The position numbers and the translations under genes are program-made. A DNA stretch of 64,000 bases from Rhodoplanes sp. Z2-YC6860 (GTDB taxonomy: Bacteria > Pseudomonadota > Alphaproteobacteria > Rhizobiales > Xanthobacteraceae): contig NZ_CP007440.1 in the NCBI RefSeq assembly GCF_001579845.1, forward strand, positions 4,176,029-4,240,028. Reading direction: 5' to 3'. Under the pieces are notes generated by a model, which worked only from the letters and a program-made list of their open reading frames with translations, did no database searches and was not told the origin of the DNA. This document shows, in pieces, positions 1 through 9,221 of the stretch (its first letter is position 1; every line of letters starts with the position of its first letter).

Positions 1-799
1 CGCGATAGAAGTCGTAGCGGATCTCGTCAAAATTCCAGAAGCCGCGATTGATGGGAAGATTGCGGCCCCAGTAGTTCGGGTCGCGCTTGAATGTGATGCT
101 GCGTCCCGGTTCGACCGCGCTGATCACGTAAGGGCCGCTGCCCACGATCGGATCGAATGTGGTGTCCTCGAAGGTGTCGGGATTGATGGCATGCTTGGCC
201 AGCACCGGCATCAGCCCGAGAATGAGCGGCAGCTCGCGGTCGTCGGCGCCCGTCAGATCGAAACGCACCACGCGATCCGATAGCGCCTCGGCCTTGGCGA
301 CCTTGGCATAGTAGGTGCGGTAGTTTGGCCGGCCTTTGTCGCGCAGCAGCTCCCAGGAAAAGATCACGTCCTCGGCGGTGACAGGCTTGCCGTCGGAAAA
401 TTTTGCGGCGGGATCGAGCTCGAATTTCACGTAAGTGCGATCGGCATCGGTCTCGACCGTCTTGGCGAGCAAGCCATACAGCGTGAACGGCTCGTCGTAA
501 CCGCGGGCGAGAAGGCTCTCGACCACATAGCCGCGCACCTGCGGCAACGTGATGCCTTTCACGATGAACGGGTTGAGGCTGTCGAAGGTGCCCAGGATCC
601 CCTGGTTGAGCCGCCCGCCCTTGGGGGCGTCGGGATTGGCATAGCGGAGCTGGTCGAAGCCTGCGGGCATGGCCGGCTCGCCGTGCATTGCGATGGCGTG
701 TTCCGGGACACCCGGACGGGCCTGCGCCACCGAAGCCATCGGCAGCAGCATGGCGACAACACCAAACATCCTCGGCAACAAGGCCGGACGCCGGCGCAC
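1..799 (-). CDS. YejA-like peptide ABC transporter substrate-binding protein (partial, 3' end outside window)
   Basis: Periplasmic solute-binding protein of family 5 (SBP_bac_5), closest in style to YejA, which binds oligopeptides or microcin C for an ABC importer. The mature N-terminus reads PEHAIAMHGEPAMPAGFD, followed by NPDAPKGG and a TFDSLNPFIVKG segment, all typical of the YejA group. A signal peptide ending in ASVAQA precedes it. The start is uncertain: GTG at 799 gives an Arg-rich n-region, ATG at 769 would shorten it, and an in-frame stop lies near 885. The C-terminal half runs off the left edge, so the rest of the transporter operon cannot be seen. The family is secure; peptide specificity is inferred. 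Confidence 0.85.
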   Translation of the reverse strand, partial: MRRRPALLPRMFGVVAMLLPMASVAQARPGVPEHAIAMHGEPAMPAGFDQLRYANPDAPKGGRLNQGILGTFDSLNPFIVKGITLPQVRGYVVESLLARGYDEPFTLYGLLAKTVETDADRTYVKFELDPAAKFSDGKPVTAEDVIFSWELLRDKGRPNYRTYYAKVAKAEALSDRVVRFDLTGADDRELPLILGLMPVLAKHAINPDTFEDTTFDPIVGSGPYVISAVEPGRSITFKRDPNYWGRNLPINRGFWNFDEIRYDFYR

Positions 800-1123
800 T
801 GCAGCATGCGGATGGGCAACGATCACAACGGCCCCGGTTGCGTCCAGGCAGACGCCCAAGCGAATCGCTTTCGTCCTCCCCCTTTAGCACGGTCGCGAGC
901 GGGCGGTCCGAGGCGTGTTGTCCAGATTAATCAACGCGCCACTCTGCGATCTTAGCGCAGGTATGAAGGCTTTATCGGGCCGCGGAATTCGGCTAATCAG
1001 GCGTCCGCCAGTGGCCGCTAGGCGTCACGCTCCCGCCTTTTTTGAGGCGTCGAGACAGGCGTTGGGCGCCCGCACGGGCCGGCGCCGGGGATTTCCCGGC
1101 GGAGTGGTAAGAGGGACCATCGA
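800..1123. other. Intergenic region between divergent SBP and ialB-like genes
   Basis: About 320 bases between two divergently transcribed genes, which should contain both promoters. Only short unconvincing reading frames occur here. On the minus strand a GGAGG at about 873-877 lies upstream of the peptide-binding protein gene. On the plus strand an AGAGGG at about 1110-1115 serves the ATG at 1124. I see no hairpin, riboswitch or operator that I would name. Confidence 0.5.
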
Positions 1124-1933
1124 ATGACCTACCCGATCGCGTCCGCGGCACCGCGGACCGCAAAAAGAATGTTTGTCGCGCTTGCTTCGGCGGCGGCCCT
1201 AACGATCGCAGCGGCGACGGCCGCGCTGGCGCAGGCCCAGCCGCCGGCGCAGCAGCGCCCGCCGGCACGGCCCGCCCAGCCGGCGCAGCGGCCCGCCCAG
1301 CCGGCTCAGCCCGCCCAACGGCCGGCTCAAGCCGCCCCGGCTGCGCCCCAGCAACAGCAGCAGGCCGGTGGCGAGGCGCCGCAGCTGATCTTTTCGCCGT
1401 GGGTCAAGCTTTGCAACAAGGACGCCGATCCCAAGGCCAAGCGCGTTTGCGTCACTGTTAAGGATGGCCGCGTCGAGTCTGGCCTGCTGGTCGTCAGCGT
1501 TGCTGTCATCGAGATGGACGGCGAGCCGAAGAAGCTTCTGCGCATGAGTCTGCCTTACGGCGTCAACCTGCAATACGGCACGCGCCTGATCGTCGACCAG
1601 AGCGAGCCGCATACCGCTCCGTTCGTGACCTGCTTGCCGCCGGTCGTGCCGCCGGGCGGTTGCATCGCCGACTACGACGCGACGGCTGATCTGATCAACC
1701 AGATGAAGAAGGGCCAGCTGCTGACCGTGCAGGCCATTCATATGAATGCCCAGGCCATGAGCCCGCAGCTCGATCTCAAGGATTTCGCCAAAGCCTTCGA
1801 CGGCCCGGCGACCGATCCAAAGGTGTTCGAGGAGCAGCAGAAAAAGCTCCAGGAGGAGTTGCAGAAGCGGGCCGAGAAGGCGCGCGAGCGGCTCGAAAGC
1901 CAACAGCCAGCACAGCAGGCGCCGTCGCGCTGA
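1124..1933 (+). CDS. Invasion-associated locus B (IalB) family protein
   Basis: Secreted protein of 269 residues with a signal peptide (hydrophobic run about residues 15-36, cleavage near ALAQA). A low-complexity Pro/Ala/Gln tract follows (about 38-78). The IalB-type domain has FSPWVKLC, two further cysteines, a VSVAVIEMDGEPKKLLRMSLP strand segment and a C-terminal Glu/Lys/Arg-rich helix ending in QAPSR. IalB proteins are named from Bartonella erythrocyte invasion, but in free-living Rhizobiales their role is unknown. It is monocistronic, with AGAGGG ahead of the ATG and a strong hairpin terminator 20 bases after the stop. The Pro/Ala tract is encoded by GC-rich imperfect DNA repeats (about 1250-1345) that may vary in length. 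Confidence 0.8.
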   Translation: MTYPIASAAPRTAKRMFVALASAAALTIAAATAALAQAQPPAQQRPPARPAQPAQRPAQPAQPAQRPAQAAPAAPQQQQQAGGEAPQLIFSPWVKLCNKDADPKAKRVCVTVKDGRVESGLLVVSVAVIEMDGEPKKLLRMSLPYGVNLQYGTRLIVDQSEPHTAPFVTCLPPVVPPGGCIADYDATADLINQMKKGQLLTVQAIHMNAQAMSPQLDLKDFAKAFDGPATDPKVFEEQQKKLQEELQKRAEKARERLESQQPAQQAPSR

Positions 1934-1953
1934 GCTGGTTTAAACCGAAAAGC

Positions 1954-1982
1954 AAAAAGGCCCGCAGCGATGCGGGCCTTTT
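1954..1982 (+). terminator. Rho-independent terminator after the ialB-like gene
   Basis: The stem AAGGCCCGCA / TGCGGGCCTT closes a GCGA tetraloop and is followed by TTTCATTTT. A matching A-run precedes it, so it could also terminate minus-strand transcripts from hspQ, making it bidirectional. Confidence 0.9.
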
Positions 1983-2009
1983 CATTTTGGGGATGCTTTT
2001 GCGGAGGCG

Positions 2010-2378
2010 TCAGTTCAGCACGGTGTTGCGCGGATGGTAGCCGCCGTCCTCGTCACGCTCGAACGCCTCGGCGATCTGCGGATGGCGTACCGGCTTGCCG
2101 GAGCTGTCCGGCAAAAGGTTCTGCTCCGACACATAGGCGATGTATTCGCTTTCGGCGTTCTCGGCGTAGAGGTGATAGTACGGCTGGTCCTTGCTCGGCC
2201 GTACGTTCTCGGGGATCGACAGCCACCATTCCTCGGTGTTGTTGAACACCGGGTCGATATCGAAGATCACGCCGCGGAACGGAAAAACGCGGTGTTTGAC
2301 GACTTCGCCGAGCTTGTACTTGGCGAGCCGCGTGCGGGAAGGGCTGTCGTAAAGCTTTTTGATGGTGTTCTGTGTCAT
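2010..2378 (-). CDS. hspQ: Heat shock protein HspQ (YccV-like)
   Basis: 122 residues, the usual length for HspQ/YccV hemimethylated-DNA-binding-fold proteins. Core motifs are visible: KYKLGEVVKHRVFPFRGVIFDIDP near the N-terminus, then NTEEWW, a QPYYHLYAENAESEYIAYVSEQNLLPD block and a C-terminal GYHPRN. In Escherichia coli HspQ is a Lon specificity factor and modulates DnaA stability; in alphaproteobacteria the role is inferred. It lies downstream of the CoA-lyase gene on the same strand with a 52-base gap. It converges on the ialB-like gene across the terminator at 1954-1982. Identification is confident. Confidence 0.93.
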   Translation of the reverse strand: MTQNTIKKLYDSPSRTRLAKYKLGEVVKHRVFPFRGVIFDIDPVFNNTEEWWLSIPENVRPSKDQPYYHLYAENAESEYIAYVSEQNLLPDSSGKPVRHPQIAEAFERDEDGGYHPRNTVLN

Positions 2379-2430
2379 GTCCGTTGCTCTTCACCGCTAA
2401 TCTATTGCTGAATCAACCCCTGCAAAAGCC

Positions 2431-3471
2431 TCAAAGTCCATAACGCACCGCTAGATCGGGGTCCTTGGCCGCGACCAGCTTGGCCAGATCGAACACCACC
2501 CTGGCTTGCTTCCAGGTCGCATCGTCCTGCATCTTGCCGTCAATCATCACGGCGCCGGTCCCGTCAGGCATGGCGTCGATGATCTTTTTGGCCATCGCGA
2601 CCTCGGCGGGATCGGGCGAGAACACGCGCTTGGCAATGGCGATCTGTGTCGGGTGCAGTGACCACGCGCCGGCACAGCCCATCAGGAAGGCGTTGCGGAA
2701 TTGTGACTCGCAGCCTTCGGGATCGGAAAAATCGCCGAATGGTCCATAAAACGGCTTGATGCCGGCCGCGGCGCATGCGTCGACCATCTTGGCAGTGGTG
2801 TAGTGCCAGAGGTCTTGCTGGAATTTCTGACGCGCCTCGCCGGTCTTGCCGTCGGCCAGCACGAAGTAGTCGGGATGCCCGCCGCCGACGCGCGTGGTCT
2901 TCATGCTGCGCGATGCCGCGAGATCGGCGGGTCCAAGGCTCATGCCGTGCATGCGCGGCGAGGCCGAGGCGATCTGCTCGACGTTGTTGACGCCCTGCGC
3001 AGTCTCCAGAATGGCGTGGATAAGAATAGGCTTCTTCACCGCGTGCTTGGCTTCGAGCTGGGCGAGAAACTGATCGAGATAGTGGATGTCCCACGCACCC
3101 TCGACCTTGGGCAGCATCATCACGTCGAGCTTGTTGCCGATGGTGGCGACGATCTCGGTGATGTCGTCGAGCGCCCACGGCGAGTTCAGCGCGTTGATCC
3201 GCGTCCACAGGCCGGTGGCGCCGAAGTCGGTGGTTTTGGCCATGGCGATGAAGCCTTTGCGCGCCGCCTCCTTCGCGTCGGCCGGGATGGCGTCCTCCAG
3301 ATTGCCGAGCACCACATCGACCTGCCGGACGAGCTCGGGCACCTTGGCGGTGACCTTCTCGATGTGCGGCGGCACGAAATGGATCATGCGCTCGAGCCGA
3401 ATTGGCAACTCGCGCAGTGGGGCGGGCGCCCCGATGGCTAATGGCTGAAAGAATGGACGCGGCAGCTTCAT
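2431..3471 (-). CDS. HpcH/HpaI aldolase family CoA-ester lyase (malyl-CoA / beta-methylmalyl-CoA lyase-like)
   Basis: 346 residues of the CitE/Mcl superfamily, which cleave or form malyl-CoA, citramalyl-CoA or beta-methylmalyl-CoA with Mg2+. Motifs are [19 protein letters not shown] (acidic metal site), a [12 protein letters not shown] Arg region, a MMLPKVEG barrel strand, [29 protein letters not shown], and [11 protein letters not shown] with SLHPTQI near the C-terminus. The last two blocks match the Mcl1/MclA lyase group better than citrate lyase. I chose the ATG at 3471 (MKLPRPFF) because sequence upstream of it is not family-like. No other glyoxylate or ethylmalonyl-CoA pathway gene is adjacent, so the substrate is inferred. 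Confidence 0.82.
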   Translation of the reverse strand: MKLPRPFFQPLAIGAPAPLRELPIRLERMIHFVPPHIEKVTAKVPELVRQVDVVLGNLEDAIPADAKEAARKGFIAMAKTTDFGATGLWTRINALNSPWALDDITEIVATIGNKLDVMMLPKVEGAWDIHYLDQFLAQLEAKHAVKKPILIHAILETAQGVNNVEQIASASPRMHGMSLGPADLAASRSMKTTRVGGGHPDYFVLADGKTGEARQKFQQDLWHYTTAKMVDACAAAGIKPFYGPFGDFSDPEGCESQFRNAFLMGCAGAWSLHPTQIAIAKRVFSPDPAEVAMAKKIIDAMPDGTGAVMIDGKMQDDATWKQARVVFDLAKLVAAKDPDLAVRYGL

Positions 3472-3618
3472 GGATGCGATACCAACGGCATCAGCGCGCG
3501 GTTTGCAACCGCCGAAAGTCGTATGACTCCAGGCCGGACTTGTCGCGGCCCTGACGATCAGGCAGGCAAGGGGCGTGCCATTTAAGAGGCGAATGAGCCA
3601 CACCGCGGCGACGGAACC

Positions 3619-4578
3619 GTGATCGACGTCCTCAATCTCGCGCTGCCGTATTTCGGCTTGATCTTCCTGGGCTTCGCCAGCGGCCGGGTCACGCGCATTC
3701 CGGTCACGGGCCTTGCCTGGATGGACTTCTTCATCCTGTGGATGACGCTGCCGGCGCTGTTCTACCGCATCCTGGCCAAGACTCCGTTCGAGCAGCTCAA
3801 CAACGTGCCGTTCATCGCGACCGCGACGCTCGGCACTTTCACGGTGCTGATGCTGTCGCTCGGGATCGCCTATTTGATCCGCCGCGATCTGGCGGAAGCC
3901 GCGATCGGCCAGCTTGCGGGCGCCTATGGCAACATTGGCTACATGGGGCCGGGACTGGCGCTTGCGACGGTCGGCGCGCAGGCGGCGGCACCGGTGGCGC
4001 TGATCTTCTGCTTCGAAACGCTGCTGTTCTTCTCGATCGTGCCATTTCTGATGGCGCTGGCGCGCCCGCTGGGCAAAGGCTTTGGCGCGACCGCGCTCGA
4101 CGTGGTGCGAAGGATCGCGCTGCATCCGCTGATGGTGGCCAGCGCACTCGGCGCGCTATCCGCGGCGCTGCGTTTCGAGCCACCGGCCGCGATCGACAAA
4201 CTTCTGCTGTTTCTCTCGAATGCCTCGGCGCCATGCGCGCTGTTTACGCTTGGCGTCACGGTGGCGCTCCGCCGGCTCAACGGCGTGCCGTGGGATGTAC
4301 CGGTGCTGGTGCTGATCAAGCTCGTGCTGCATCCGGTCGTGGCGATGGTCCTGCTCACCACTTTCGGGCCGTTCGATCCGAACTGGGTGAAGACCGCGGT
4401 GCTGATGGCGGCGCTGCCGCCGGCGCTCAGCGTCTTCGTGCTGGCGCGGCAATATCAGGCCTGGCTCGAGCCGGCCTCGGCCTTGGTGCTGATTGGCACG
4501 CTCATATCGGTTGCTACACTGACCACGGTAATGTGGCTCGTTCAAAACGGCATGCTGGATCGGTTCTTGTTGCGCTGA
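3619..4578 (+). CDS. AEC family transporter (auxin efflux carrier / malonate transporter MdcF-like)
   Basis: 319 residues with about ten hydrophobic segments in the two-halves arrangement of AEC carriers. [10 protein letters not shown] (about 103-112) is the characteristic half-helix motif, and a second motif region reads [15 protein letters not shown]. These inner-membrane secondary carriers export organic acids such as malonate or malate; the substrate here is unknown. The start is a GTG at 3619. The gene diverges from the CoA-lyase gene across 147 bases and is followed 18 bases later by the AMACR/CaiB gene, probably as one operon. The neighbourhood fits transport of a CoA-linked carboxylic acid, which is inference. 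Confidence 0.85.
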   Translation: MIDVLNLALPYFGLIFLGFASGRVTRIPVTGLAWMDFFILWMTLPALFYRILAKTPFEQLNNVPFIATATLGTFTVLMLSLGIAYLIRRDLAEAAIGQLAGAYGNIGYMGPGLALATVGAQAAAPVALIFCFETLLFFSIVPFLMALARPLGKGFGATALDVVRRIALHPLMVASALGALSAALRFEPPAAIDKLLLFLSNASAPCALFTLGVTVALRRLNGVPWDVPVLVLIKLVLHPVVAMVLLTTFGPFDPNWVKTAVLMAALPPALSVFVLARQYQAWLEPASALVLIGTLISVATLTTVMWLVQNGMLDRFLLR

Positions 4579-4595
4579 AGTGCCTGGGGGCAGAC

Positions 4596-5702
4596 ATGCA
4601 GCCATTGTCCGGACTTCTGGTGCTCGATTTCACGACGCTGCTGCCGGGGCCGCTCGCGACGCTGATGCTCGCCGAGGCCGGGGCCGAGGTGATCAAGATC
4701 GAGCGGCCTGGCGGCGAGGAGATGCGGCACTACGAGCCGCGCTTCGACGGCGAGAGTGCCATGTTTGCGCAGCTCAATCGCGGCAAGACGAGTCTGGTGC
4801 TTGACCTCAAGAGCGCGGCCGATTGCGCCAAGCTGAAACCGTTGCTGGCCCGCGCCGACATTCTCGTCGAGCAGTTCCGACCGGGCGTCATGACACGGCT
4901 GGGCTTCGGCTACGACGCGGTCCGCGCCGTCAATCCGAAGCTGATCTATTGCTCGATCACCGGATACGGCCAGTCCGGTCCGCGCGCCGCAGAAGCCGGT
5001 CACGACCTCAACTACATCGGTCACACCGGCTTGCTCGCGCTCAATCCTGGGCCGCCCGACCGGCCGGTGGTGCCGCCCGCGCTGGTCGCCGACATCGCCG
5101 GCGGTACGCTGCCAGCCGTCATGAACATCCTGCTGGCGCTGCGCCAGCGCGACCACACCGGCGAGGGCTGTCATCTCGATATTGCGATGACGGATGGGAT
5201 GTTCACATTCGCGAGTCACGCGCTCGCTGCGGGTCACGCAACCGGCCAGTTTCCCGGTATGGGCGGCGCGCGGCTTTCCGGTGGTTCGCCGCGCTATCAG
5301 ATCTATCCGACGCGTGACGGCAAGTTCGTCTGCTGTGCGGCGCTGGAGCAGAAATTCTGGGAGGCGTTTACGGAGGCGATCGGTCTCGACGCCAAATTCG
5401 TCGACGACGGCAGAGATGCCGCGGCAACGAAGGCGGCGGTCACGTCGCTGATCGCCAGCCGGACTGCAGACGAATGGCGGCCCGTGCTCGCTGCTGCCGA
5501 CTGCTGCGTCACAATCATGGCGACTTTGGAGGAAGCGCTGCGCGATCCGCATTTCGCGGGGCGCGGGCTTTTCGCGCACAAGGTCGCGGGGCCGTCGGGC
5601 AAGACCATGCCGGCCTTGCCGGTGCCGATCGCCCCTGGATTCCGTGGCGCTCGAGGCGTGGCGAAGGCCGTGCCGAAGCTCGGCGCCGGCGAGCTTAATT
5701 AA
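4596..5702 (+). CDS. CaiB/BaiF family protein, alpha-methylacyl-CoA racemase-like
   Basis: 368 residues of the family III CoA-transferase fold. It begins PLSGLLVLDFTTLLPGPLATLMLAEAGAEV and contains NRGKTSLVLDLK and ITGYGQSGP. The block AGHDLNY (His136), LVADIAGG (Asp166) and ALEQKFW (Glu251) matches the His/Asp/Glu catalytic positions of alpha-methylacyl-CoA racemase (AMACR/MCR). The Asp of the MTDG motif at about 200 is where CoA-transferases form their thioester, so a transferase is not excluded. ATG at 4596 was chosen from homology at the first residue. Its stop overlaps the stop of the convergent UbiH-like gene by four bases. Confidence 0.85.
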   Translation: MQPLSGLLVLDFTTLLPGPLATLMLAEAGAEVIKIERPGGEEMRHYEPRFDGESAMFAQLNRGKTSLVLDLKSAADCAKLKPLLARADILVEQFRPGVMTRLGFGYDAVRAVNPKLIYCSITGYGQSGPRAAEAGHDLNYIGHTGLLALNPGPPDRPVVPPALVADIAGGTLPAVMNILLALRQRDHTGEGCHLDIAMTDGMFTFASHALAAGHATGQFPGMGGARLSGGSPRYQIYPTRDGKFVCCAALEQKFWEAFTEAIGLDAKFVDDGRDAAATKAAVTSLIASRTADEWRPVLAAADCCVTIMATLEEALRDPHFAGRGLFAHKVAGPSGKTMPALPVPIAPGFRGARGVAKAVPKLGAGELN

Positions 5703-6904
5703 AGCGCCTCGCCGCGCATGAGGCGCGGTTGGGAGATTCTCGGCGAGACGCCCTCGCGCATCGCGGCGCGACGCAAGGGTCCGATGCGGTCGAGGAGATA
5801 GAGCCCCAGGCCGCGGGCGCTCTGTGTCGGCATGAAATCGGACAGCAGCGTGCGGTTGAGAAGATCGACCGCAAGCGTGCGACTTTGCACATCGGCACGG
5901 CGCAGCGCGTCGTAATGATCGAGCACGTTGTCGGAACCAATATCGCCTCCGTCGCGGCGGGCCGTGACCGCGAGTTCGCCGATCATCGCTGCATCGCGCA
6001 GCCCGAGATTGAGGCCTTGGGCGCCGATCGGTGGCACGAGGTGGGCGGCTTCGCCGACCAGCGCAATGCGCTGGCGTCCGAAAGACTGCACGGTCTCGAT
6101 GGCGAGTGGAAACACTCCTCGGCCGGGTTCGGTCGTGATCTTGCCGAGGATCGAATGCGAGCGCTGTTCGAGTTCGGCGTTCAGCTCCGTCTCGTTGAGC
6201 GCCTGGAGATGCTCGGCTTCGCGCGGGCTGACCACGCAGACGAGGCTCGACCGGTTGCCGGGCAGCGGCACAAGCGTGAAGGGGCCTTGCTCGGTGTGGA
6301 ATTCGGTCGAGGTGTCTCGATGCGGCCGGCTGTGAGCGAGATTGAATGTCAGCGCGGTCTGCGGATAGGTGCGGCCGCGGCTGTCGATCCCGGCCGCGGC
6401 GCGGCACAGCGAACGCCGGCCGTCGGCCCCGATCACAAGACGCGCCGTGACGGTGTCGCCGTCCTTCGTCGAGACGACGACGTCGCTGTCCCGGCTTTCG
6501 ACCGCGACGGCTTCGCTTTCGACGCGGATCAGCGATCCGACCGCCGTTGCACGGCTATCGAGCGCGGCGACCAGATGGCGATTCTCGATGTTCTGGCCGA
6601 ACGCATCGAGTCCGATTTCGTCGGCCGTGAACCGCACCTCGGGCGCGCGGATCAGGCGGGAGGTGGCATCAACGATCCGCAAGGTTCGCAGCGGCGCAGC
6701 CTGGCCGGCGCAAGCCTCCCAGACGCCAAGCGTCTCAAGCGCGGCGACCGAGCCCGCAAGCAGCGCGCTGGTGCGGTGATCGGCAGGCTGCCTCAGGGCA
6801 ATCAGGGCGGTCTCGATCCCCGCGCTGGCCAGCGCGACGGCCGCGGTCAGGCCCGCAGGACCTCCGCCAACGACCACCACTTCGACGCTTAACGATTTTG
6901 CCAT
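5699..6904 (-). CDS. UbiH/UbiF/COQ6 family FAD-dependent hydroxylase
   Basis: 401 residues of the class A flavoprotein monooxygenase family that hydroxylates the ubiquinone ring. Visible motifs are the N-terminal VVVVGGGPAGLTAA FAD fold, IGADGRRS in the middle (DG motif), and VGEAAHLVPPIGAQGLNLG near the C-terminus, the second FAD site typical of the UbiH group. The ATG at 6904 places the FAD motif 10 residues in; an upstream ATG at 6961 would add a tail that does not resemble the family. A role in ubiquinone synthesis is likely but not proven, since members with this motif set also act in other pathways. It is convergent with the AMACR-like gene. Confidence 0.85.
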   Translation of the reverse strand: MAKSLSVEVVVVGGGPAGLTAAVALASAGIETALIALRQPADHRTSALLAGSVAALETLGVWEACAGQAAPLRTLRIVDATSRLIRAPEVRFTADEIGLDAFGQNIENRHLVAALDSRATAVGSLIRVESEAVAVESRDSDVVVSTKDGDTVTARLVIGADGRRSLCRAAAGIDSRGRTYPQTALTFNLAHSRPHRDTSTEFHTEQGPFTLVPLPGNRSSLVCVVSPREAEHLQALNETELNAELEQRSHSILGKITTEPGRGVFPLAIETVQSFGRQRIALVGEAAHLVPPIGAQGLNLGLRDAAMIGELAVTARRDGGDIGSDNVLDHYDALRRADVQSRTLAVDLLNRTLLSDFMPTQSARGLGLYLLDRIGPLRRAAMREGVSPRISQPRLMRGEAL

Positions 6905-7007
6905 GGTTGTTTCCTTGGCCGTTCCTACCGCGTCTTTTGGCCCAAAACGAGGGGGCAGCACAGCCGGGAAACCATGATCGGCAGAGCCAATTCCGCAAGC
7001 CTGCTCA

Positions 7008-7838
7008 ATGGGCTATCTCTTGGCGGTGACCGATGCGACGCAGCAGGACGCGCTGACCCATCTGACGGCCGCCGAAACGCGGCTGTCGGAGGTGCTGGCG
7101 CGCCCGAAGCGGATCGCGCTCGGCTGCATCGTGGCGCTCGCCGCGGCGGGTTGGCTGGCTTTGGCTTTGATGGCGACCGGCGGTTCGTGGAACTGGGACG
7201 CGCTGTGCCGGCCCGTGGCGCGTGCGGGGTCCTTGGGACAGTTTGTTGTCGCATGGCCGATGTGGGCCGCGATGACGCTCGCGATGATGCTGCCGACGGC
7301 TGGCCCGATGATCCTGACCTATGCCGAGATCGCCGACACCGCGGCGCGCAAACGCGAGCCCGTGGTGTCGCCGCTGGTGCTAACGGCGGGCTATGTCGTC
7401 GTGTGGTTTGGTTTTGCCGTCGTTGCCGCGGCCTTGCAGTGGACACTGGTGCGTGCCGGCTCGATTGATGGAAACGGCACCGGCGGGCTTGTCAGTGGTG
7501 TGTTGTTCGTTGCCGCGGGCTTCTACCAATTCTCTGCGCTCAAAAAATCCTGCCTGACGCAATGTCAGCGGCCGTTTCCGTTTTTCTTTTCCAACTGGAC
7601 CGAGCAGACCTTTGGCGTGTTCCGGCTTGGCTTGCGCCAGGGACTCTATTGCCTCGGCTGCTGCTGGGCGATGATGCTCCTGATGTTCGCAGTCGGTGCC
7701 ATGAATGTGGTCTGGATGGCCGTGCTGGGCGTGCTGATGACGATCGAGAAGCTTTCGACCACGGCGCGCTTCAGCCGCATCGCGGGTGCGGCTTTCGTTG
7801 CAATCGGCGTGGCCATGGTGATGTGGTCTCTCGTGTAG
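7008..7838 (+). CDS. DUF2182 family integral membrane protein
   Basis: 276 residues with about six hydrophobic segments. Signature blocks are AWPMWAAMTLAMMLPTAGPMIL (about 82-103), SALKKSCLTQCQRPFPFF, and GLRQGLYCLGCCWAMMLLMF, which together define DUF2182. The Cys and Met pairs in the membrane suggest metal binding, and such proteins are often described as predicted metal-binding membrane proteins, but no function is established. It is followed nine bases later by a DUF1326 gene; this pair recurs in proteobacteria, implying joint function. The start is ATG 7008. Confidence 0.85.
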   Translation: MGYLLAVTDATQQDALTHLTAAETRLSEVLARPKRIALGCIVALAAAGWLALALMATGGSWNWDALCRPVARAGSLGQFVVAWPMWAAMTLAMMLPTAGPMILTYAEIADTAARKREPVVSPLVLTAGYVVVWFGFAVVAAALQWTLVRAGSIDGNGTGGLVSGVLFVAAGFYQFSALKKSCLTQCQRPFPFFFSNWTEQTFGVFRLGLRQGLYCLGCCWAMMLLMFAVGAMNVVWMAVLGVLMTIEKLSTTARFSRIAGAAFVAIGVAMVMWSLV

Positions 7839-7847
7839 GGTGGCGTG

Positions 7848-8486
7848 ATGGATTTGAACGAACAATTGCGCGTGTCGGACCCCTGGGCGATCAAGGGGGA
7901 GCTCACGCTGTCCTGCAACTGCGAGGTCTTCTGCCCCTGCGTGCTGTCGCTCGGCCAGTCGGCGCCGACCGAGGGTTACTGCCTGACCTGGGCCGCGGTA
8001 CGGATCGACGAGGGCCATTTCGGCGAGACTTCGCTCTCGGGCGTGAAGTTCGGCTTCATGGCGGAGATCCCCGGGAAGCTCGGCCGCGGCAACTGGACCG
8101 TCGCGCTGTTCGTCGACGACAAGGCGTCGGCGCAGGCCGCCAAGGCGCTGACTTGGATCATGACCGGCCGGGCCGGCGGCTCAACTGGCTTGTTGAAAAT
8201 CCTGGCCGGTTCCTTCCTTGGCGTGCGTCAGGTGCCGATCGTTTACGACACCCAGGGCGACACCCGCATTATCAAGATCGAGAAGATCGTCGACGGCGCG
8301 ATCACGCCGGTGCGCGGCAAGGACAAGGGGCCGGTCGTCATCAGCAACAGCCAGTACTGGATTGCACCCGATATCCTGGTCTCCCGCGCCGACAAGTCGC
8401 GGTTTCGGCTGTTCGGCCGCAACTGGAATTTCGAAGGCCGGTCGGCGGAAATCTGCCAGCTCGATTGGGGCAATCAACAGCGGTGA
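7848..8486 (+). CDS. DUF1326 domain-containing protein
   Basis: 212 residues beginning DLNEQLRVSDPWAIKGELTLSCNCEVFCPC. The CNC...CPC cysteine cluster at about residues 22-31 is the DUF1326 hallmark and probably binds a metal. No signal peptide or membrane segment is seen, so it is presumed cytoplasmic or associated with the DUF2182 membrane partner encoded just upstream. The ATG at 7848 sits after a GGGTGG; an in-frame GTG at 7845 is possible. The stop TGA overlaps the GTG start of the phosphatidylcholine synthase gene, which suggests translational coupling. Function unknown. Confidence 0.82.
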   Translation: MDLNEQLRVSDPWAIKGELTLSCNCEVFCPCVLSLGQSAPTEGYCLTWAAVRIDEGHFGETSLSGVKFGFMAEIPGKLGRGNWTVALFVDDKASAQAAKALTWIMTGRAGGSTGLLKILAGSFLGVRQVPIVYDTQGDTRIIKIEKIVDGAITPVRGKDKGPVVISNSQYWIAPDILVSRADKSRFRLFGRNWNFEGRSAEICQLDWGNQQR

Positions 8487-9214
8487 CTGCCCCGCTTCCG
8501 CGACAAGGGCGGGGGCGCTACAACGGCGCTGTGGGCGCTCTGGCATTCTCCGTTCATGTCTTCACGGCTTGCGGCGCGGGCTTCGCGCTGCTCGCGATGG
8601 TGGCTGCCGTCGCGCATGACTGGGCGATGATGTTCGTCTGGCTCGGCGTGGCGCTGATCATCGACGGCGTCGATGGTTCGTTCGCGCGCGCCGTGGACAC
8701 GGCGGCGAATGCGCCGCGCTGGTCGGGTGACGTGCTCGATCTGGTGGTCGATTTCACCACCTACGTGTTCGTGCCGACCTATGCGATCGTCGCGGCCGAT
8801 CTGATGCCGTTGACCTGGGCGTTGGCCATGGGCTTCGTCATCACGGTCACGGCCGCGCTTTATTTTGCCGACGGCAACATGAAATCCGCCGACAATCACT
8901 TCGTGGGCTTCCCGGCGGTCTGGAATCTGATCGCGTTCTATCTGCTGCTGGTGCGGCCGTCGGCCTGGACTACCGTCGCGGTGATCATGATCTTCGCCGT
9001 GCTCACCTTCGTGCCCATGAAGTTCATCCATCCGGTCCGGGTGCGGCGGCTGCGCTGGCTCAACACCGTGGCGCTGCTCGTGTGGTCCGCGCTGGCGCTG
9101 CTGGCCCTGTCACAAGGGCTTGCGCCGCAACCCTGGGTCACAGCGGCATTATGCCTGATTGCCGTGTATTTCCTGCTCGCCGGGCTGGTGCCCGCCCGCG
9201 CCGTGGCTACATGA
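8483..9214 (+). CDS. pcs: Phosphatidylcholine synthase
   Basis: 243 residues, matching the roughly 240 of rhizobial Pcs, an inner-membrane enzyme that condenses CDP-diacylglycerol with choline. It has the CDP-alcohol phosphotransferase motif IIDGVDGSFAR (about 59-69), then SGDVLDLVVD with the conserved Asp residues 86 and 90. The 12-residue spacing between AR and G matches Pcs rather than the usual eight. FSVHVFTACGAG and GFPAVWNLIAFYLL also match Pcs, and about seven membrane segments are present. The GTG at 8483 overlaps the previous stop (GTGA). Pcs in Rhizobiales makes a phospholipid important for host association. Confidence 0.9.
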   Translation: MTAPLPRQGRGRYNGAVGALAFSVHVFTACGAGFALLAMVAAVAHDWAMMFVWLGVALIIDGVDGSFARAVDTAANAPRWSGDVLDLVVDFTTYVFVPTYAIVAADLMPLTWALAMGFVITVTAALYFADGNMKSADNHFVGFPAVWNLIAFYLLLVRPSAWTTVAVIMIFAVLTFVPMKFIHPVRVRRLRWLNTVALLVWSALALLALSQGLAPQPWVTAALCLIAVYFLLAGLVPARAVAT

Positions 9215-9221
9215 GGTCGCC

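Noticed and set aside
27-890. A 287-residue minus-strand frame at the left edge
   Set aside because: It is a shadow of the peptide-binding protein; the true frame carries the YejA-type motifs and a signal peptide.
4542-6407. A 621-residue minus-strand frame opposite the AMACR-like gene
   Set aside because: High-GC shadow rich in Arg/Ala without any domain; the plus-strand AMACR and minus-strand UbiH-like genes explain the region.
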